A DNA stretch of 64,000 nt from Acanthacorydalis orientalis (GCA_034766995.1 CM068315.1:15539010-15603009); one strand, 5' to 3'. Positions 22,858 to 34,268 are shown, counted from the stretch's first letter. Notes: generated by a model from the sequence alone, not told the origin. Translations and numbers: made by a program.

Positions 22858-23095
22858 ATTTTACAAGAAAAAAAATATTATGAAAATGAATTCGACTCCA
22901 TAACAATAATTAACAGTATGATGTGTGTGATAGTTGTCTATGACTTTAAAATAATTTTAATTAGATTGGTAGGAAAATAATTATAGTTTTTGTTTTCTGA
23001 ATTCTAATCTTCCTTTTTTTCAAGGAAATGTCATTTCATCATGTCCATGTTTATATAATTTTAAAGTGCATTGTCAACATCTTTACTTGGTAATT
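22858..23095 (+). repeat. left arm of an inverted duplication with a mariner end
   Basis: Pairs with 24345-24603 read backwards. Positions 22858-22960 are flanking DNA (GATAGTTGTCTATGACTTTA and around). From 22961 the mariner terminal sequence TTAGATTGGTAGGAAAATAA and its UTR begin. Confidence 0.85.
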
Positions 23096-23156
23096 TGATT
23101 CATACTTGCGTATCAAGATTTTAAATTATATATCTTGTTAAAGTTACTATTCGAAA

Positions 23157-23290
23157 ATTTTTCACAACCGTTTTTTTTTATGTTGACATATTCAGGTGAA
23201 TACTAACCTGAATAGTTATCTGAGTCTTCTGTGTTACTGTGAGTATTCATCTGAAGATGTCAATAGACGAAACAGATTGTGAAAAATGTT
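23157..23290. repeat. ~134-bp foldback of a different family
   Basis: The left arm (TTTTCACAACCG...TGTTGACATATTCAGGTGAA) is mirrored by the right arm (TTCATCTGAAGATGTCAATA...CAGATTGTGAAAA). The loop has a second small pair, ATTCAGGT / ACCTGAAT. Not FB-1. Confidence 0.8.
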
Positions 23291-23788
23291 TTTAATTTGC
23301 CTAATTTTTCTATCAGAATGATGTCAGATATTTCTTATTTTCACATTTAATAACTGTGGTTTGTCTATCTTCATATTATATTACATATTACATATTTAGA
23401 TTCTACTAACATCATCGACAAGAGAAACCACAAACCCAAAGATTTATTGATTCTAAAGAAAAATCTCTGTATAAAAGAAATCAGTTATATGATATGATGC
23501 TCTTCTAATTGGTAATGTTAAAAGAAAATGAATATTTTAATATAGATAATTATGTTGAATGTACTGTGGTATTCATTTGTGAAATATTTTAATTCAGTTT
23601 TTATTTATTTATATTTTTTAACCGTGTCTATTTGTATTGAAAGGTATATTTTAAAAGTATAAGTTCTCTTAGTTGAATGTTTGCTTTTGCCGTAATACAT
23701 TTTTAACATTGTAGTTAAAACATCTTTCGAATTACTTTTTCTTTTCTTTTATTTCTTATTTCTCTTTTGTTTTTTTTTAGAATTATTT
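23291..23788. other. AT-rich DNA, nothing recognised
   Basis: No repeat family or gene found. Confidence 0.4.
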
Positions 23789-23911
23789 CCCATTCCACAA
23801 ATCATACTTTTTTCTAATCAAAAATTGTTAATATATCATTTAATGACATTTTTGGTAAAAAAAATGACATTTGTAGAATGAAAAAATATAATTCATTTGT
23901 GAAACTTAGTT
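23789..23911. repeat. FB-1 foldback, short form
   Basis: CCCATTCCACAAATCATACT and AATCAAAAATTGTTAATATA fold onto GACATTTTTGGTAAAAAAAA and AATTCATTTGTGAAAC. The inner arms are lost. Confidence 0.8.
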
Positions 23912-23936
23912 TTCAATTTTTCTTGGTTAGAATTTA

Positions 23937-24490
23937 TTAGCTTAGCAAAAATAATTGCGGTTTATGACCTTCAAATTCATATACATATGATTTTCCTAGC
24001 TGTGTTAAGTGGTCCAGAACTGTTGGATGACTAACGTCTTACTTTTGTGTAAGCTTTCGAGTTGTGCGTGGTTCTGATTTAACTAACGTATTCAGTTGGT
24101 TGTTATGAACTGAAGAAGGACGCCCGCGATCTTATTTCTAGGCTCTAGTCCCCAGCACGAAATTTTTGGAGCGACCATTGTACTTTATGTTTCTTAACAG
24201 TGTGCACGCCAAAAGCGTCGTTTAGTTTACAAGCAGTTTCTGCTGCTTTACTATCCGTTTTTAACTCATACAAAAAATGCTTTGGTTTGCTTTTTTTCCA
24301 TGTTTAATTCTATAGCCCAATTTGTTTCAAAATAAGTAATAAAACCAAAGTTGATGTCACTAAAATATAGATCGAAAAATGCACTTTCAAATAATATTAA
24401 CAAGAACACAATGCAATGACACTTTTATTGAAAAAAATTAAGGTTAGAATTCAGAAAACAAAAACTGTAATTATTTTCCTACCAACCTAA
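23937..24490 (-). mobile_element. deletion-derived mariner (DNA-binding half only), copy A
   Basis: The 554-bp element is flanked by TA on both sides (23935-23936, 24491-24492). Left end TTAGCTTAGCAAAAATAATT; right end on the minus strand TTAGGTTGGTAGGAAAATAA. The minus strand encodes MEKKQTKAFFVYELKTDSKA, then AETACKLNDAFGVHTVKKHK and VQWSLQKFRAGD, the mariner helix-turn-helix region. After decayed sequence comes SSNSSGPLNTARKI, the out-of-frame equivalent of the TVLDHLKQLGKI block, and then the terminal repeat. The catalytic domain is absent. Confidence 0.88.
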
Positions 24491-24603
24491 TAAAAATTAT
24501 TTTAAAGTCGTAGACAACTATCATACACATTATATTGTTGACTATTGCTATGGAGTAGAATTTAGTTTCATATTTGTTTATATTTGTTTTCTTGTAAAAG
24601 TGA
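24345..24603 (-). repeat. right arm of the inverted duplication
   Basis: Reverse complement of 22858-23095. It covers the last ~145 bp of mariner copy A plus about 110 bp of outside flank (to TTTTCTTGTAAAA). Confidence 0.85.
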
Positions 24604-25239
24604 TTGTTTCTCTTATGAAAAAATGGTCTTAAACCATTAATCTTTAGAGCATTAAAATGACATTTTATTATCTGCTAAACTGGTGATTTAGTGAAATTGA
24701 TTTTAAACATCACGTAATTTTATTATTTGTTAAGTGTAGATATTTTTAATCTATTACTCGAATCTTCGCACATTAAAGAACTATAAAATCGAAATGAATA
24801 ATTTGATTGTCGACTAATCGCTATTCAATAAATTTTGGACATCAAACACTCTTCTAATAGATCGACCAGAAAAGCATATTTTGACGTCATCTCGATCAAA
24901 TAAATTAAATTTATATTCATTTTTTTCAGTTTACTCTGTGTGTGGTGTTAAGTACTCAAACACTCGTACGACTAGACGGATGTTGACGAAATCTGATACG
25001 CAAATTATTAACATTTATACAAATATATCAAACGCATAACGGAAAATCCAAAACGTATGTAACGTGTGACATTTTGTTTGTTTTATGACTGCGCAATTAA
25101 TTTCATGGAAAAAACTATGATATATTTCTGTAATATAATATTCTATGTATGTCGAAACGTCTATTCTTCTCTCATCTGTGCTTGATAAAAAAAATAGCAC
25201 GAGGATACTTGTTAAGTTTTTGAAATATGTCTCATAAAT
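24604..25239. other. no gene seen
   Basis: AT-rich. The minus frame 25015-25200 (61 codons) has no recognisable domain. Confidence 0.4.
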
Positions 25240-25370
25240 ACAGTTCTGACACCGTAACGAAATTCACTTTCACAAATGATTTTTTTTTATCCTGCTAATC
25301 ATCAAAAAAGTTGTACCTATGTGTGTTCAATAAATCATTATTGCTCGATTTTGATTGCTGCTTATACAAG
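25240..25370 (-). repeat. FB-1 foldback, left half
   Basis: CAGTTCTGACACCGTAACGA, AATTCACTTTCACAAATGAT, TTCAATAAATCATTATTG, TTTGATTGCTGCTTATAC; it stops before the inner arm. Confidence 0.9.
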
Positions 25371-26229
25371 AGGCAAGGTTAGAGGTTTTGGTTAGAAGTT
25401 TGATCCTTTAATAAAAGTTCTACTGTGTTTATCACTTTTTTTATAGAAACGATACTTCTTTTTCTTAAAAAAATAATGAATTTTAATAGAATTGTAAAAT
25501 CAATTAACAGCATCAATGTTAAATATATTAAAAATATCCCTATGAAAGCAATTAAATTTTTCTTCTTATAGAAAATAATTTTTTATCAACGCATTGAATT
25601 TAATTATACTCTGGTCTGTCGAATAATTCAGGTTTCAGAAAGATATGAAGAACTAAATAGAAGATTAGAAAGAAAGGAAAAATAAAATATTACAGAACTA
25701 AAGAATGGAAAAACCAATCTACAGAGTAGTAATTAAAAGAAAAGGATTATAAAGTCATTGTCTGTTTTTAAAGCATAATACACTTTTTAAATTATTGTTG
25801 TAGGTTTTTTGAAATTAATAAGTCAGTTGAACAAATAGCTACTCTGTACTTAGATTAAAAAATAAACCCGAAGAATACATGTCAATACAACAATGTCATA
25901 CTGTAGTATGACATTGTTTATAAACTGGATTATTAATAGTGGGATTCCCGACCTTGTAACGTTTAATTGTTGCAAATTCTTGACTTTGAGCATTTATTTA
26001 AAATTTTGAATAAAGCATTTCTTTAAAATTGTCAAAAAATAGCATTTATTTTGTAAGCTATTTTCTGAATACAAAAATTTTATTAAAAGTTTGTTTGGTT
26101 ATAAATATCTAAGCCCTGGCTACTGATTGAAAAGTTTCTCTAGTCTTAAAGTGGTCTCCCGGAAAAAATAATTTTAAGATTTGAGTAAAAATATAATTAG
26201 TTCGTATTGTCTTGACAGTCTTCTTCTTT
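25371..26229. other. AT-rich DNA with one strong hairpin
   Basis: Only 25891-25916 stands out. A KISERYEELNRRLERKEK-like frame near 25635 is short and purine-driven. Confidence 0.4.
25891..25916. repeat. 12-bp perfect stem, 2-base loop
   Basis: CAATGTCATACT, GT, AGTATGACATTG. Confidence 0.9.
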
Positions 26230-26320
26230 CTGCATTATCTGACTTTATATTTTTTGCCACTAGTTCTGCCACATATCCCATCTTCAGGCAGGTGCTAGAG
26301 ACTCTCTTGAAGGAAGACTT
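26230..26320. repeat. foldback family 2, half copy
   Basis: CCACTAGTTCTGCCACATAT and CCATCTTCAGGCAGGTG resemble the left arms at 26565 and 51488. The mirrored arm is not clear, so this is weak. Confidence 0.4.
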
Positions 26321-26564
26321 ATATACAACACCTCACATCTGTTTTAGCAACGTTCTATTCTTTCAAATCTACGATTATTTCAAAAATAATTCTTTATTTT
26401 CTCGAAAAAAATACTATTCTCTTGTAAATTATTTCCTCATTTGAATTTTTATTAAAACTTTCATTGATTTTAAACATTTAAGATGTCTGCTTCTTCGAAC
26501 GTTTCTAGTTTTAAAGAGATATCTCGGATCAATTTATTTCGTCTTTATGATAACCATCTGTTTG

Positions 26565-26700
26565 TATATTTTAGTTATTATTCTTTACTACTAGTTTTGT
26601 CACGTGTGTTATATTCAAGTAGATTTTACAGTCTTCAAATCTACTTAAAGACATCGCATATATAGAAAGTAAAAGTAAGGAATAAAAAGTCAGATGATTA
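26565..26700. repeat. foldback family 2, copy with AGTAGATTT hairpin
   Basis: AAGTAGATTTTACAG and CTTCAAATCTACTTA form the central stem. Outer arms TTATTCTTTACTACTAGTTT and AAAGTAAAAGTAAGGAATAA mirror each other. Similar organisation to 51488-51626. Confidence 0.7.
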
Positions 26701-26997
26701 AAAAATAAATTAAAACCTTCAGGATAAGGGGAATGCTCCAACGGGGGCCACATCTATAAAAAAAATATCATTTTAATATTGATTATTAGTCATTCAAATA
26801 GAAATAAATCGATTGTTAACTGTAATGAACTTATTATAGTTTATTTTAATGATTCGGCAATTGAATGTTTTAGTTTGTTGAATCCTAGCTGGTCTTTTCA
26901 GTGGAATTATTATAAGAATAGATAGGTTAGGTTTTTTTTACCAAGAAACGAAGCTGTGTTTATAACTCGACAATATAAATGAATTATGAAACAATTC

Positions 26998-27194
26998 ACA
27001 GTCCGGTTTTGTCACTGTGACTAAATTCACATTCATAAATGATTTTACAAACTATAAAATTATTTTCTTTACTTTGTCGTTCTAAAAATGATGGCATTTC
27101 CATCGAAATGTGCTAAGAATTTTTATGTTTTGTGGAGTGAAATAAGAATTTATTTGCGAAAGTGACTTTAGCCACAGTGTCAGAACTGCGTTGA
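26998..27194. repeat. FB-1 foldback with well-preserved termini
   Basis: TCACTGTGACTAAATTCACA on the left; AAAATGATGGCATTTCCATC inside; GAAAGTGACTTTAGCCACAG and TGTCAGAACTGCGTTG on the right. Useful for locating target duplications. Confidence 0.92.
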
Positions 27195-27446
27195 GCATTT
27201 TTAATATCAAAATATTTTTAGTTAAAATGAGAAAAGTCAAACACGTAGAGTTTTGAAAATAAAACAGTTAAGTAATAAAAGGTTATTGAATCAACACTGA
27301 ACTGAAATTTAATTTGAAGTACACTGTGCAGCTGTTATAAATTAAATGCACAAAATAAATCTTAGTATATTTTTGTGTAAATCACATGCGACTGAAGAGG
27401 AGAACATATTTGTTCATCTTTCGAACATGTGCACAATATTATTGTA

Positions 27447-27449
<3 letters not shown>

Positions 27450-27490
<41 letters not shown>

Positions 27491-27507
27491 TGTGTGTGTG
27501 TGTGTGT
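27450..27507. repeat. (TA)n(GT)n compound microsatellite
   Basis: About 18 TA units, AAATA, then about 8 GT units. Confidence 0.95.
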
Positions 27508-28319
27508 TTGCATACATTATATTCCACTGTTCGTACTTCATACGCGATTGAATTGTGTGAAGGAATACAGTGTTTTTTTTTCCCGCACAAGCAAATAAAT
27601 AATAAATGAGTTTTTCTGATCATACGATATTAAAACGAACTGTACAATCCAATCTGAACAATGAAATAAATAGTTACATGACGTAGTGTCTTGTTATTAA
27701 GGAGATCGAAATTCGAAACATATTGTTAGATAATCCGCCTTACAGCGCCATTCAATAAGAGCTCGACGCTCGTCATGTTTTCAAAATCAACATAGGGTGT
27801 CAATCAAACCGAAACGACGTATTCATCATTCCGAGAACTGAAATCAAACTTGTAGGTATTTGGATGTCACTGAATACTATTTATGATGCGTGTACAAAAC
27901 TATATCCTGTTCGCTGTACGACGGCGCACAGAGCGAGACGACGGTTCCGCAGTTGAAGACCGGCGTGCGCGGGTTCGTTGCCACCGAACGGAAAATGTTT
28001 TCAAAACAGATTTTTATAGACAGACGTTTGATAAACATTAATGTGATATATACGAGTTAATACATGTTCATTGTTTGTCAAAGAAGCGTACTGTAATGGC
28101 TTAACGTACTGATACCGCGAATGGAGTGTTGAAAATCACAGCCACTGCTTCTTCAACCATTAATTCGGATTTTATTTCTATAATTCACGTTTTTCTTATG
28201 TGAAAAAGTAAAATTCACTAATAAAATATAAATAGATACGTATACAAATAATTTCAAACTATCTCATAAATCGTCAGATGCTATTCATGTATTGAGATAT
28301 TTCAGAAAATTAAGCAAAG
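27508..28319. other. non-repetitive, GC-richer island
   Basis: 27720-28100 has many CG dinucleotides (CGACGCTCG, CTGTACGACGGCGCAC, GGCGTGCGCGGG) and no long open frame. Candidate conserved non-coding DNA. Confidence 0.3.
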
Positions 28320-28545
28320 TCGTGTTAAAAAATCGTCTCTGAATTCATTTTTCTGTCACTTCACAGACTAAGAATATTCAATAAATGATTATTGATTATT
28401 GGTAATATGCAATGTCAATTATCCCTAGACCATTAAGCACAGAAAATTATGAAATGTAAACAAAAAGTACTGTTAACGTACAGAAAAATCTTTTTTCTGG
28501 TTTTTGGAGTGAAAAAAGAATGAATTTGTCGTAGAGAATTTAATT
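28320..28545. repeat. FB-1 foldback, diverged
   Basis: TCACTTCACAGACTAAGAAT, ATTCAATAAATGATTATTG, TGCAATGTCAATTATC, then GTACAGAAAAATC and GGAGTGAAAAAAGAATGAAT. Confidence 0.75.
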
Positions 28546-28637
28546 TTAATCGCAGAATATTAAAGAATACGAGATCAATTGGGAAACCTTGCAAGCTGAT
28601 AAAGAAGGATTTTATTTTTCTTTTTGGAATTATTTTT

Positions 28638-29450
28638 ATTTTTTAGTTAATACACCTGAAGTTCAATACACACAGAGATGCGTTAGTTTCTTTATCTTAT
28701 CCGATTTCTCAAGGTTTTCGAAATATCCTTTTACGGTAGCTGTCAGGTTATCATTTGAAAAAAATCACTTAGTACTAAGATTTTCTTTAAATTGGAGAAA
28801 ATCAGGTGAATACGGAGGATAAAGCTACAAAGCTTAGTTCAATTCTGCGGTATTTGCCGTAGAAAGGACAGTTATAATAGCAGTTATATTATCTTGATGG
28901 AAAATGTTTTTTTTTTTCTTTAATAAACACTGTTTTTTATTACGAATTTTTTGATTCATTTAGCCTGAAAGTTTAGCATAGTACTTTCTCATTCTCGTTT
29001 TACTATTTTGAAAGGTAATCAACCAGCAATATTTTATTAGCGTCTGCGGAACTGGTAGCCATAATCTTTCCTGCATACAAAATGGACTGCTTCTTTGGTA
29101 GCGGAAAATTACGATACTTCCATTGTTTTGTTTATAGATTTGTTTCTAGTGTGTAGTGATGGAACTAAGTTTCATCAGTGGTTACAAGTCGACGAACAAA
29201 ATCAGTCGCATACTTCATAAAATAGTATATACAATTTTGAGAAATTTGCAATCCATTGCGTTTTTACTCAGCTGTCAGAAAATGCGGTACTTATTTTTCA
29301 TATGTAATTCTTCGGTGGGCATATGAAATTCTCGTCCAAGATGGTCACAGACTCAAACATTTCAGGCAATTGAATGGGCAAATCTCTACAAAAAATATCA
29401 AATTATTTATTCATGATTTCTAGTGTCGTTGCACATTTGAGTGTTCACTA
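28638..29450 (-). pseudogene. mariner transposase remnant, catalytic region to C-terminus
   Basis: On the minus strand the pieces read, in order: ATDFVRRLVTTDET with the first catalytic Asp, a stop in place of Trp, FHHYTLETN; KQWKYRNFPLPKKQSILYAG; KIMATSSADANKILLVDYLS; then, after a gap, YPPYSPDFLQFKEN; and SNDNLTATVKGYFENLEKSD, KIKKLTHL, a decayed end and a stop. The order and the ETWIHHY-type motif fit the irritans/Mos1-like mariners. The block with the second catalytic Asp was not found, suggesting an internal deletion. The plus-strand frame at 28589-28822 is its antisense shadow. Confidence 0.8.
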
Positions 29451-29817
29451 CAAGGGTCATTTTACAAAACTTATACGATAATGTTTAAATTTTGTACCTC
29501 ATTACGTTGTTGTTTTAAAGAAAAGTGCACAATCATACAACATAATTTTCATTTTATTAAACGTTTCCATATAAGCTGAACTTTTTTTAACAAAAAACTT
29601 TATTACTAAACGGTGTTCGATTTTGTCCATCTTAAAAAGTATACTAGGATTATGTTGTATAACAGCTTTTTGAACAAACTTTTTAACAGATAGACTTGAT
29701 ATTTAACAGCTATTCATAAAATAGGTATGGCAATAGAGTGCAGTGAAAATATTAAATTTAGCAACAGCATTTACATGCCAGGTGGCAAAGTTTTCAAATT
29801 GTTCTCGCATATATACT
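29451..29817. other. AT-rich spacer, nothing recognised
   Basis: May include the eroded 5' end of the preceding mariner. Confidence 0.35.

Positions 29818-29906
<89 letters not shown>
29818..29906. repeat. (TA)n microsatellite, one of the longest here
   Basis: About 44 units. Directly followed by a GAGGGCTTCACCCTC hairpin (29909-29923). Confidence 0.95.
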
Positions 29907-30063
29907 TAGAGGGCTTCACCCTCTGATCGCTGCGCTTATAAACTCCCGGGATCACTGCGATTGTCCATTTGTGAATTATAAGTGTACATGGAACCGAATG
30001 AAACAATAGACATATTTGGGTATCATAGAAACATCGTACCAAATAGATAAGTCGACATAATGG

Positions 30064-30135
<72 letters not shown>

Positions 30136-30363
30136 TTTAGTATGTCTGTATAAACGTTCTGGCAGATAGATTATTTTTTGCAACGTGTTGTTTTATAAAC
30201 TTTTTTGTGGACAATTTTGATTTTATATATATATATAGTGTGTCTGCATAGTTATTACCTCAGATAGATTGCAACGTCTTGTTTTATATTGAGATAAACA
30301 TATTTCGGTATCATAGGAACCTTGGCGTCATAAATATATAAGTGGACGTCATTGAACTTTTGT

Positions 30364-30424
<61 letters not shown>

Positions 30425-30430
30425 AATATA
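29907..30430. repeat. tandemly duplicated unit with embedded (TA)n tracts
   Basis: CATATTTGGGTATCATAGAA (30011) recurs as CATATTTCGGTATCATAGGA (30299), a period of about 288 bp. Both units share a GTCGACAT/GTGGACGTCATT segment and a (TA)n (30067-30131 and 30366-30418). CAGATAGATT plus GCAACGT(G/C)TTGTTTTATA occurs twice (~30162 and ~30262). A short (TA)n is at 30223-30238. Confidence 0.75.
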
Positions 30431-30674
30431 TATAATATAAACTTTTTTATTATACATTTTTTATTTTTGTTTGTCATGTCATAGAGTCTAAACTTCTTTT
30501 TGGTTGTAAATTTAATATAAATCTTTTCTTATTTCAGGTAAGTGTATTTAAAGAATTGTTCGTCAGTACATGTGAGTATAATTTTAAAATAACTTCTGTA
30601 ATCTTGTTAATTTAATATTAAAATATCATTCTTGATATTCTGTACGTTTTCTGATTGATTGTTATAAAATTATG

Positions 30675-30706
<32 letters not shown>

Positions 30707-30830
30707 GTTTTTAAATTTGAAATATTCTTACAATCTAGTAACTTGAGTGTAATCGAGGATGTGAGATGTTTAAGGAATAAACTAGGTAAAAAATCTTTTC
30801 ATTTTGTAAATGCTGTTTGACATAGTCGTT
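30431..30830. other. AT-rich spacer with a short (TA)n
   Basis: (TA)n at about 30674-30699; otherwise featureless. Confidence 0.5.
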
Positions 30831-31560
30831 CGGCAAAAATCCGGCCGACACCTCGCGAAATACGACCTGCCGATACGCCACTGTATGCAATCAATTTGAT
30901 TGTATATTTAAATTATCTCGAAATTGAAACAAACAGAAAAAAAGTCGTCCGCTCCGAGGGGCGCCATTGTAATATTAAATTGAATAATGTGCAGTTTGAT
31001 TGCAGCGCTGATTATTATGTTATCACTTTTTAATTTGTAGACACCATTTGAATCCGTTTATTTCTTTTTTCGTGTAACACGATCTCGACGTTCGCATTAT
31101 TTATACATTCCGCATCTCGGATATTTAAATATTATTTAATATTGTTTTATACGAACTGACTTTGATCACGGAATCTAATTAATAGCATCGCCTGAAACCA
31201 AGCTCGTAATGAAGGGTAACGAAAAATGTGAATAATTTGTGCGCACGTCTCATCCCGGCCGACATGTAGTTTAGACAGCGTTTGTTTTTGGATATTTTAT
31301 TTTATTTATTTTTTTCCGTAGTACATGTCATTACGGAATGATTATTTATTTATAAATTGCATGTTTCGGACGAGTGTGTTCGGGAAAAAAACTAGTTCGC
31401 ACTGTCCACTTTTCAGAAGTTGTAAATTGTTATGTGATTATTGGACGAAGTGAAATTACACCATTAAACGTTGTGTCTAATTATTTATTTACATGAGAGT
31501 CAATCGCCGACGAAAGATTTAATTGAATCGTTCAGTGTAATGTACTATTAGTCAAACACA
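30831..31560. other. non-repetitive island, candidate enhancer-like DNA
   Basis: Free of recognised repeats, with alternating CG-containing stretches (CGGCCGACACCTCGCG, GGGGCGCCATTG) and TAAT/ATTA/TTTAAT cores (30975-31150). No open frame. This texture is common in conserved non-coding elements near developmental genes; that reading is inference. Confidence 0.3.
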
Positions 31561-31966
31561 TACACTTATTAATTTTTTTTAAAATTGATAATCAGCTATA
31601 TAGTTTTCTTTACTACAAAAATAATCTTCTTCCACGTAACCATTAATTGTAAAAAAAAACCGTATCATAAAAATATATTCTGTGGAGTGTTGATAACTTC
31701 ATCAATCAAAAGTGTTTGAAGTTATTGAGAATATTCAGTTTCCTACAATTAAAATTTAAATTACAAAAACTATAATATATTTGTTGTGGGATTAAACTTG
31801 TTTAATACCAACCATTTATATTGACATATTTCTTCTTTTTTTTTGAAAAAAACAAATTTTTAGAAATAAACGAACTTTTTTTCATTCCAATAATGATATG
31901 CTATAGTTCATAACCGAATAAGAACAAATGAGATGAATATGACGGGTGTAATAGAATTCATGTAGG
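31561..31966. other. AT-rich spacer, nothing recognised
   Basis: No repeat or gene found. Confidence 0.4.
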
Positions 31967-32080
31967 TTAGTAGAAAAATAATTGCGGTTTATAACCTTCA
32001 AATTCATATACATTTTTCACTTTTTTAATTTTTCTAGCTGTTTTAATTGTTTTCAGAACTGTTGGATGATTATATAATAC
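31967..32080 (-). mobile_element. end fragment of the deletion-derived mariner
   Basis: Starts with the terminal GTAGGTTAGTAGAAAAATAA, continues through TTTTTCTAGCTGTTTTAATT and stops after CAGAACTGTTGGATGA. It is the same terminal segment and deletion junction as copies A-C, without the DNA-binding region. Confidence 0.8.
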
Positions 32081-32169
32081 ATCTATCATATGCTATTAGA
32101 AGTGCCTAATAAGTTTTGTATTGGGTCGAAATAAAAGAAACTGTGTAGAAAATACGTTTTTAGATAGCA

Positions 32170-32430
32170 TATTTATTTTTTAATATAATCACCACTACTG
32201 TCAATACAATTTCGTCAATGTGTACCAAGTTCCTTCATTGGTGTTTGCTCCTCCAGCCAATCCCTCATGATGGCCTTTACTTGGTCCTCGGAGTTAAAAT
32301 ATCTTCTATTGAATTCATACTTTAGTACTGGAAATTACAGGAAGACAAACGGTGCCAGATCTAAGTCGTACAAAAAATACTCGCACATTTGGTAAGACCT
32401 CTTCAAAGTTTCATAGCTGAGTTTTTAAGT
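32170..32430 (-). pseudogene. mariner-like transposase C-terminal remnant
   Basis: Minus-strand codons read YFLYDLDLAPFVFL (from the SPDLAP block, with the third catalytic Asp replaced by Val), then after a stop FPVLKYEFNRRYFNSEDQVK, AIMRDWLEEQTPMKELGTH and SSGDYIKK with a stop near 32171. It lies next to an unrelated mariner end, so two elements have been juxtaposed. Confidence 0.72.
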
Positions 32431-32842
32431 AAGTGGCCTTTCATTGTCAAGATTTCATTCTCGTGCATATGTTGAAGACCTAATTGAATCAAAAGAACGT
32501 GAATCAACAGGACAGTATATAGACGAGGTCACAAGTACAAAAACAATTATATTTGTTATGAGCTCCTGTGTTAAATTTTTCAGACGTTTCTTGTGTTTTC
32601 ACTAGAGGTCCACGTTGTCATTTTAAACAAAAATCTAAATTCGGTTAATCTATGATAGTTACTTTTTATTAGTGCATCGTGTAAACGATTCTTTATCCAC
32701 AAAATTTTACTGTTATTATTTGGCCGAATTTAAACTTTATAGTATATTTACTTTTTTATAGTTCTGATAGGCGAATACATTGGTTTCTTGATACATGATA
32801 ATTGTCATCCATGCAAAAACTCCATAAGAATTTATAGAATCA
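32431..32842. other. no gene seen
   Basis: May contain the upstream, unrecognisable part of the mariner remnant to its left. Confidence 0.35.
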
Positions 32843-33103
32843 CAGTGTAGTCCTGACACTGTCAAAATTCGTTTTAATAAATTCTGTTTTTACCTCACAA
32901 ATCCGATAATTTTTCTTGTTAAAAATAATCCATAAATCAGTATTGATTGTTACTTAAACTCATTTCAATAGTAAAGCCATTATCTTCAGAATTACATGCA
33001 CAGGAAACTGTATTGATTGAAGAATTTTGGAAAAAAATGCCTCAATAACTGGACGCACTAAAGGTGACGAGATCGTCATTGAAAAGCGCATAAGCAACAA
33101 TAG
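32843..33103. repeat. FB-1 foldback, full-length
   Basis: GTCCTGACACTGTCAAAATT on the left; CATTTCAATAGTAAAGCCAT and TTATCTTCAGAATTACATG inside; ATCGTCATTGAAAAGCGCAT and AAGCAACAATAGG on the right. The right outer arm is cut by the element at 33129. Confidence 0.85.
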
Positions 33104-33128
33104 GTTAGCATAGATATACTGGAACGCA

Positions 33129-33525
33129 TTAAGCGCCGCTGTTGCATATACGCAACATTAATTATGGAAGTTTTTTTAAAACTTTTTATGTAACTGTAAA
33201 CATTGATTTAATAGTAACAGAATACATTATTAATTTTTTCGATTTTTGCGAAAGTGAGAAAAAAAGCGGAATAGATGTAGACTTTCCAAGAGTCAGACCA
33301 TATATATATATATACATGTAAAAAGTGCAACCTTTTTCTTTACCTGAAATTTTTTTGATAATGCTAACATTAGTCGCCGCTGTTGCGTATATAAAACATC
33401 TCACTATTGAAAACCAAAATTTTTAATTTTTTTCTTTCTAACTCCAAATTAATTAGAAGGAACCTAGAACCAAACCATATTAAGCGTTTTTGAAACTTCC
33501 TACGATTTTGTGTAGCCATGTTTAA
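33129..33525. mobile_element. TTAA-flanked element with terminal palindrome, copy 1
   Basis: Begins TTAA-GCGCCGCT followed by the near-palindrome GTTGCATATACGCAAC (33141-33156). It ends in GTTTAATG (TTAA 33522-33525). GCCGCTGTTGCGTATA recurs inside at about 33375. A short (TA)n at 33300-33315 sits where copy 2 (46577-47103, opposite orientation) has a long one. TTAA targets are typical of piggyBac-type elements, but the ends are not canonical CCY. Confidence 0.75.
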
Positions 33526-33599
33526 TGGGTTAAGAAAGGAATCAAATATTTCACAAATGAGTATTTAACTCACCTCGCCTACAACAAATAGATTTTTAG

Positions 33600-33750
33600 G
33601 TCTTATCGCTTTGCCGGTAATAGTGTTATCTTCTAAACGCCTATAAGTAACAATCAAGAAGGATTGATAATGATTTACTGAACATTTTTGACCAGAAACT
33701 TTTTATAGTTTGTGGGACGAGAAAAGAATTCATTAGTGAAATTTATTTCA
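33600..33750 (+). repeat. FB-1 foldback, right half
   Basis: GTTATCTTCTAAACGCCTAT, GTAACAATCAAGAAGGATTG, GAACATTTTTGACCAGAAAC, GTTTGTGGGACGAGAAAAGA. Confidence 0.85.
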
Positions 33751-34262
33751 TTTCTAAACAGTTACATTCCCATACCTACATATTTCTTTTCTAACTTTTT
33801 TTATTAGACTGGTCAAGAACTCGAAGGCAACATTCCAGAATCTATTTTTATATTCTTCGCCTATCACTTAAATTCCCACCGTCGACATTTTACGTTCCGT
33901 CCGACTCTTATTTCATATAACAAACATATTTCGAACGTAATAGCCGCGAACAACCTCAACACCTAGAACGTGTAAATGCGCCTGCAGACAAGCAGCTCAT
34001 TAAAAAAATAGTGTCTATAATAATTTCTCACAAGGGTTCTCGTGTCATCCAACGGGTAAGCTGTATTGTCTTCGTTCCGCTTGCTCTGTTCCGGGATCGA
34101 GCTTCAATGACAGACGAGTGGAACACTTGCTGGGCACGGCGATGTCTTTGAAACTAGTTGAATATTAAAATATCACACACCTTAATCTCTTCATTTCGAA
34201 ACGCGAGTGATAAGTCTTCAGTGGCGGAGTGTTTAACACACATTTATATACACATACATACG

Positions 34263-34268
<6 letters not shown>
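33751..34268. other. non-repetitive island
   Basis: 33870-34240 is GC-richer (CGTCGACATTTTACGTTCCG, CCGCGAACAACC, GGGCACGGCGATG). No open frame except one running into the adjacent (TA)n. Confidence 0.3.

Noticed and set aside
26181..26444. 87-codon plus-strand frame
   Set aside because: Overlaps a weak foldback-2 copy and has no recognisable domain; hydrophobic content follows from T-rich sequence.
28589..28822. 77-codon plus-strand open frame
   Set aside because: Lies antisense to a minus-strand mariner C-terminus that has recognisable motifs.
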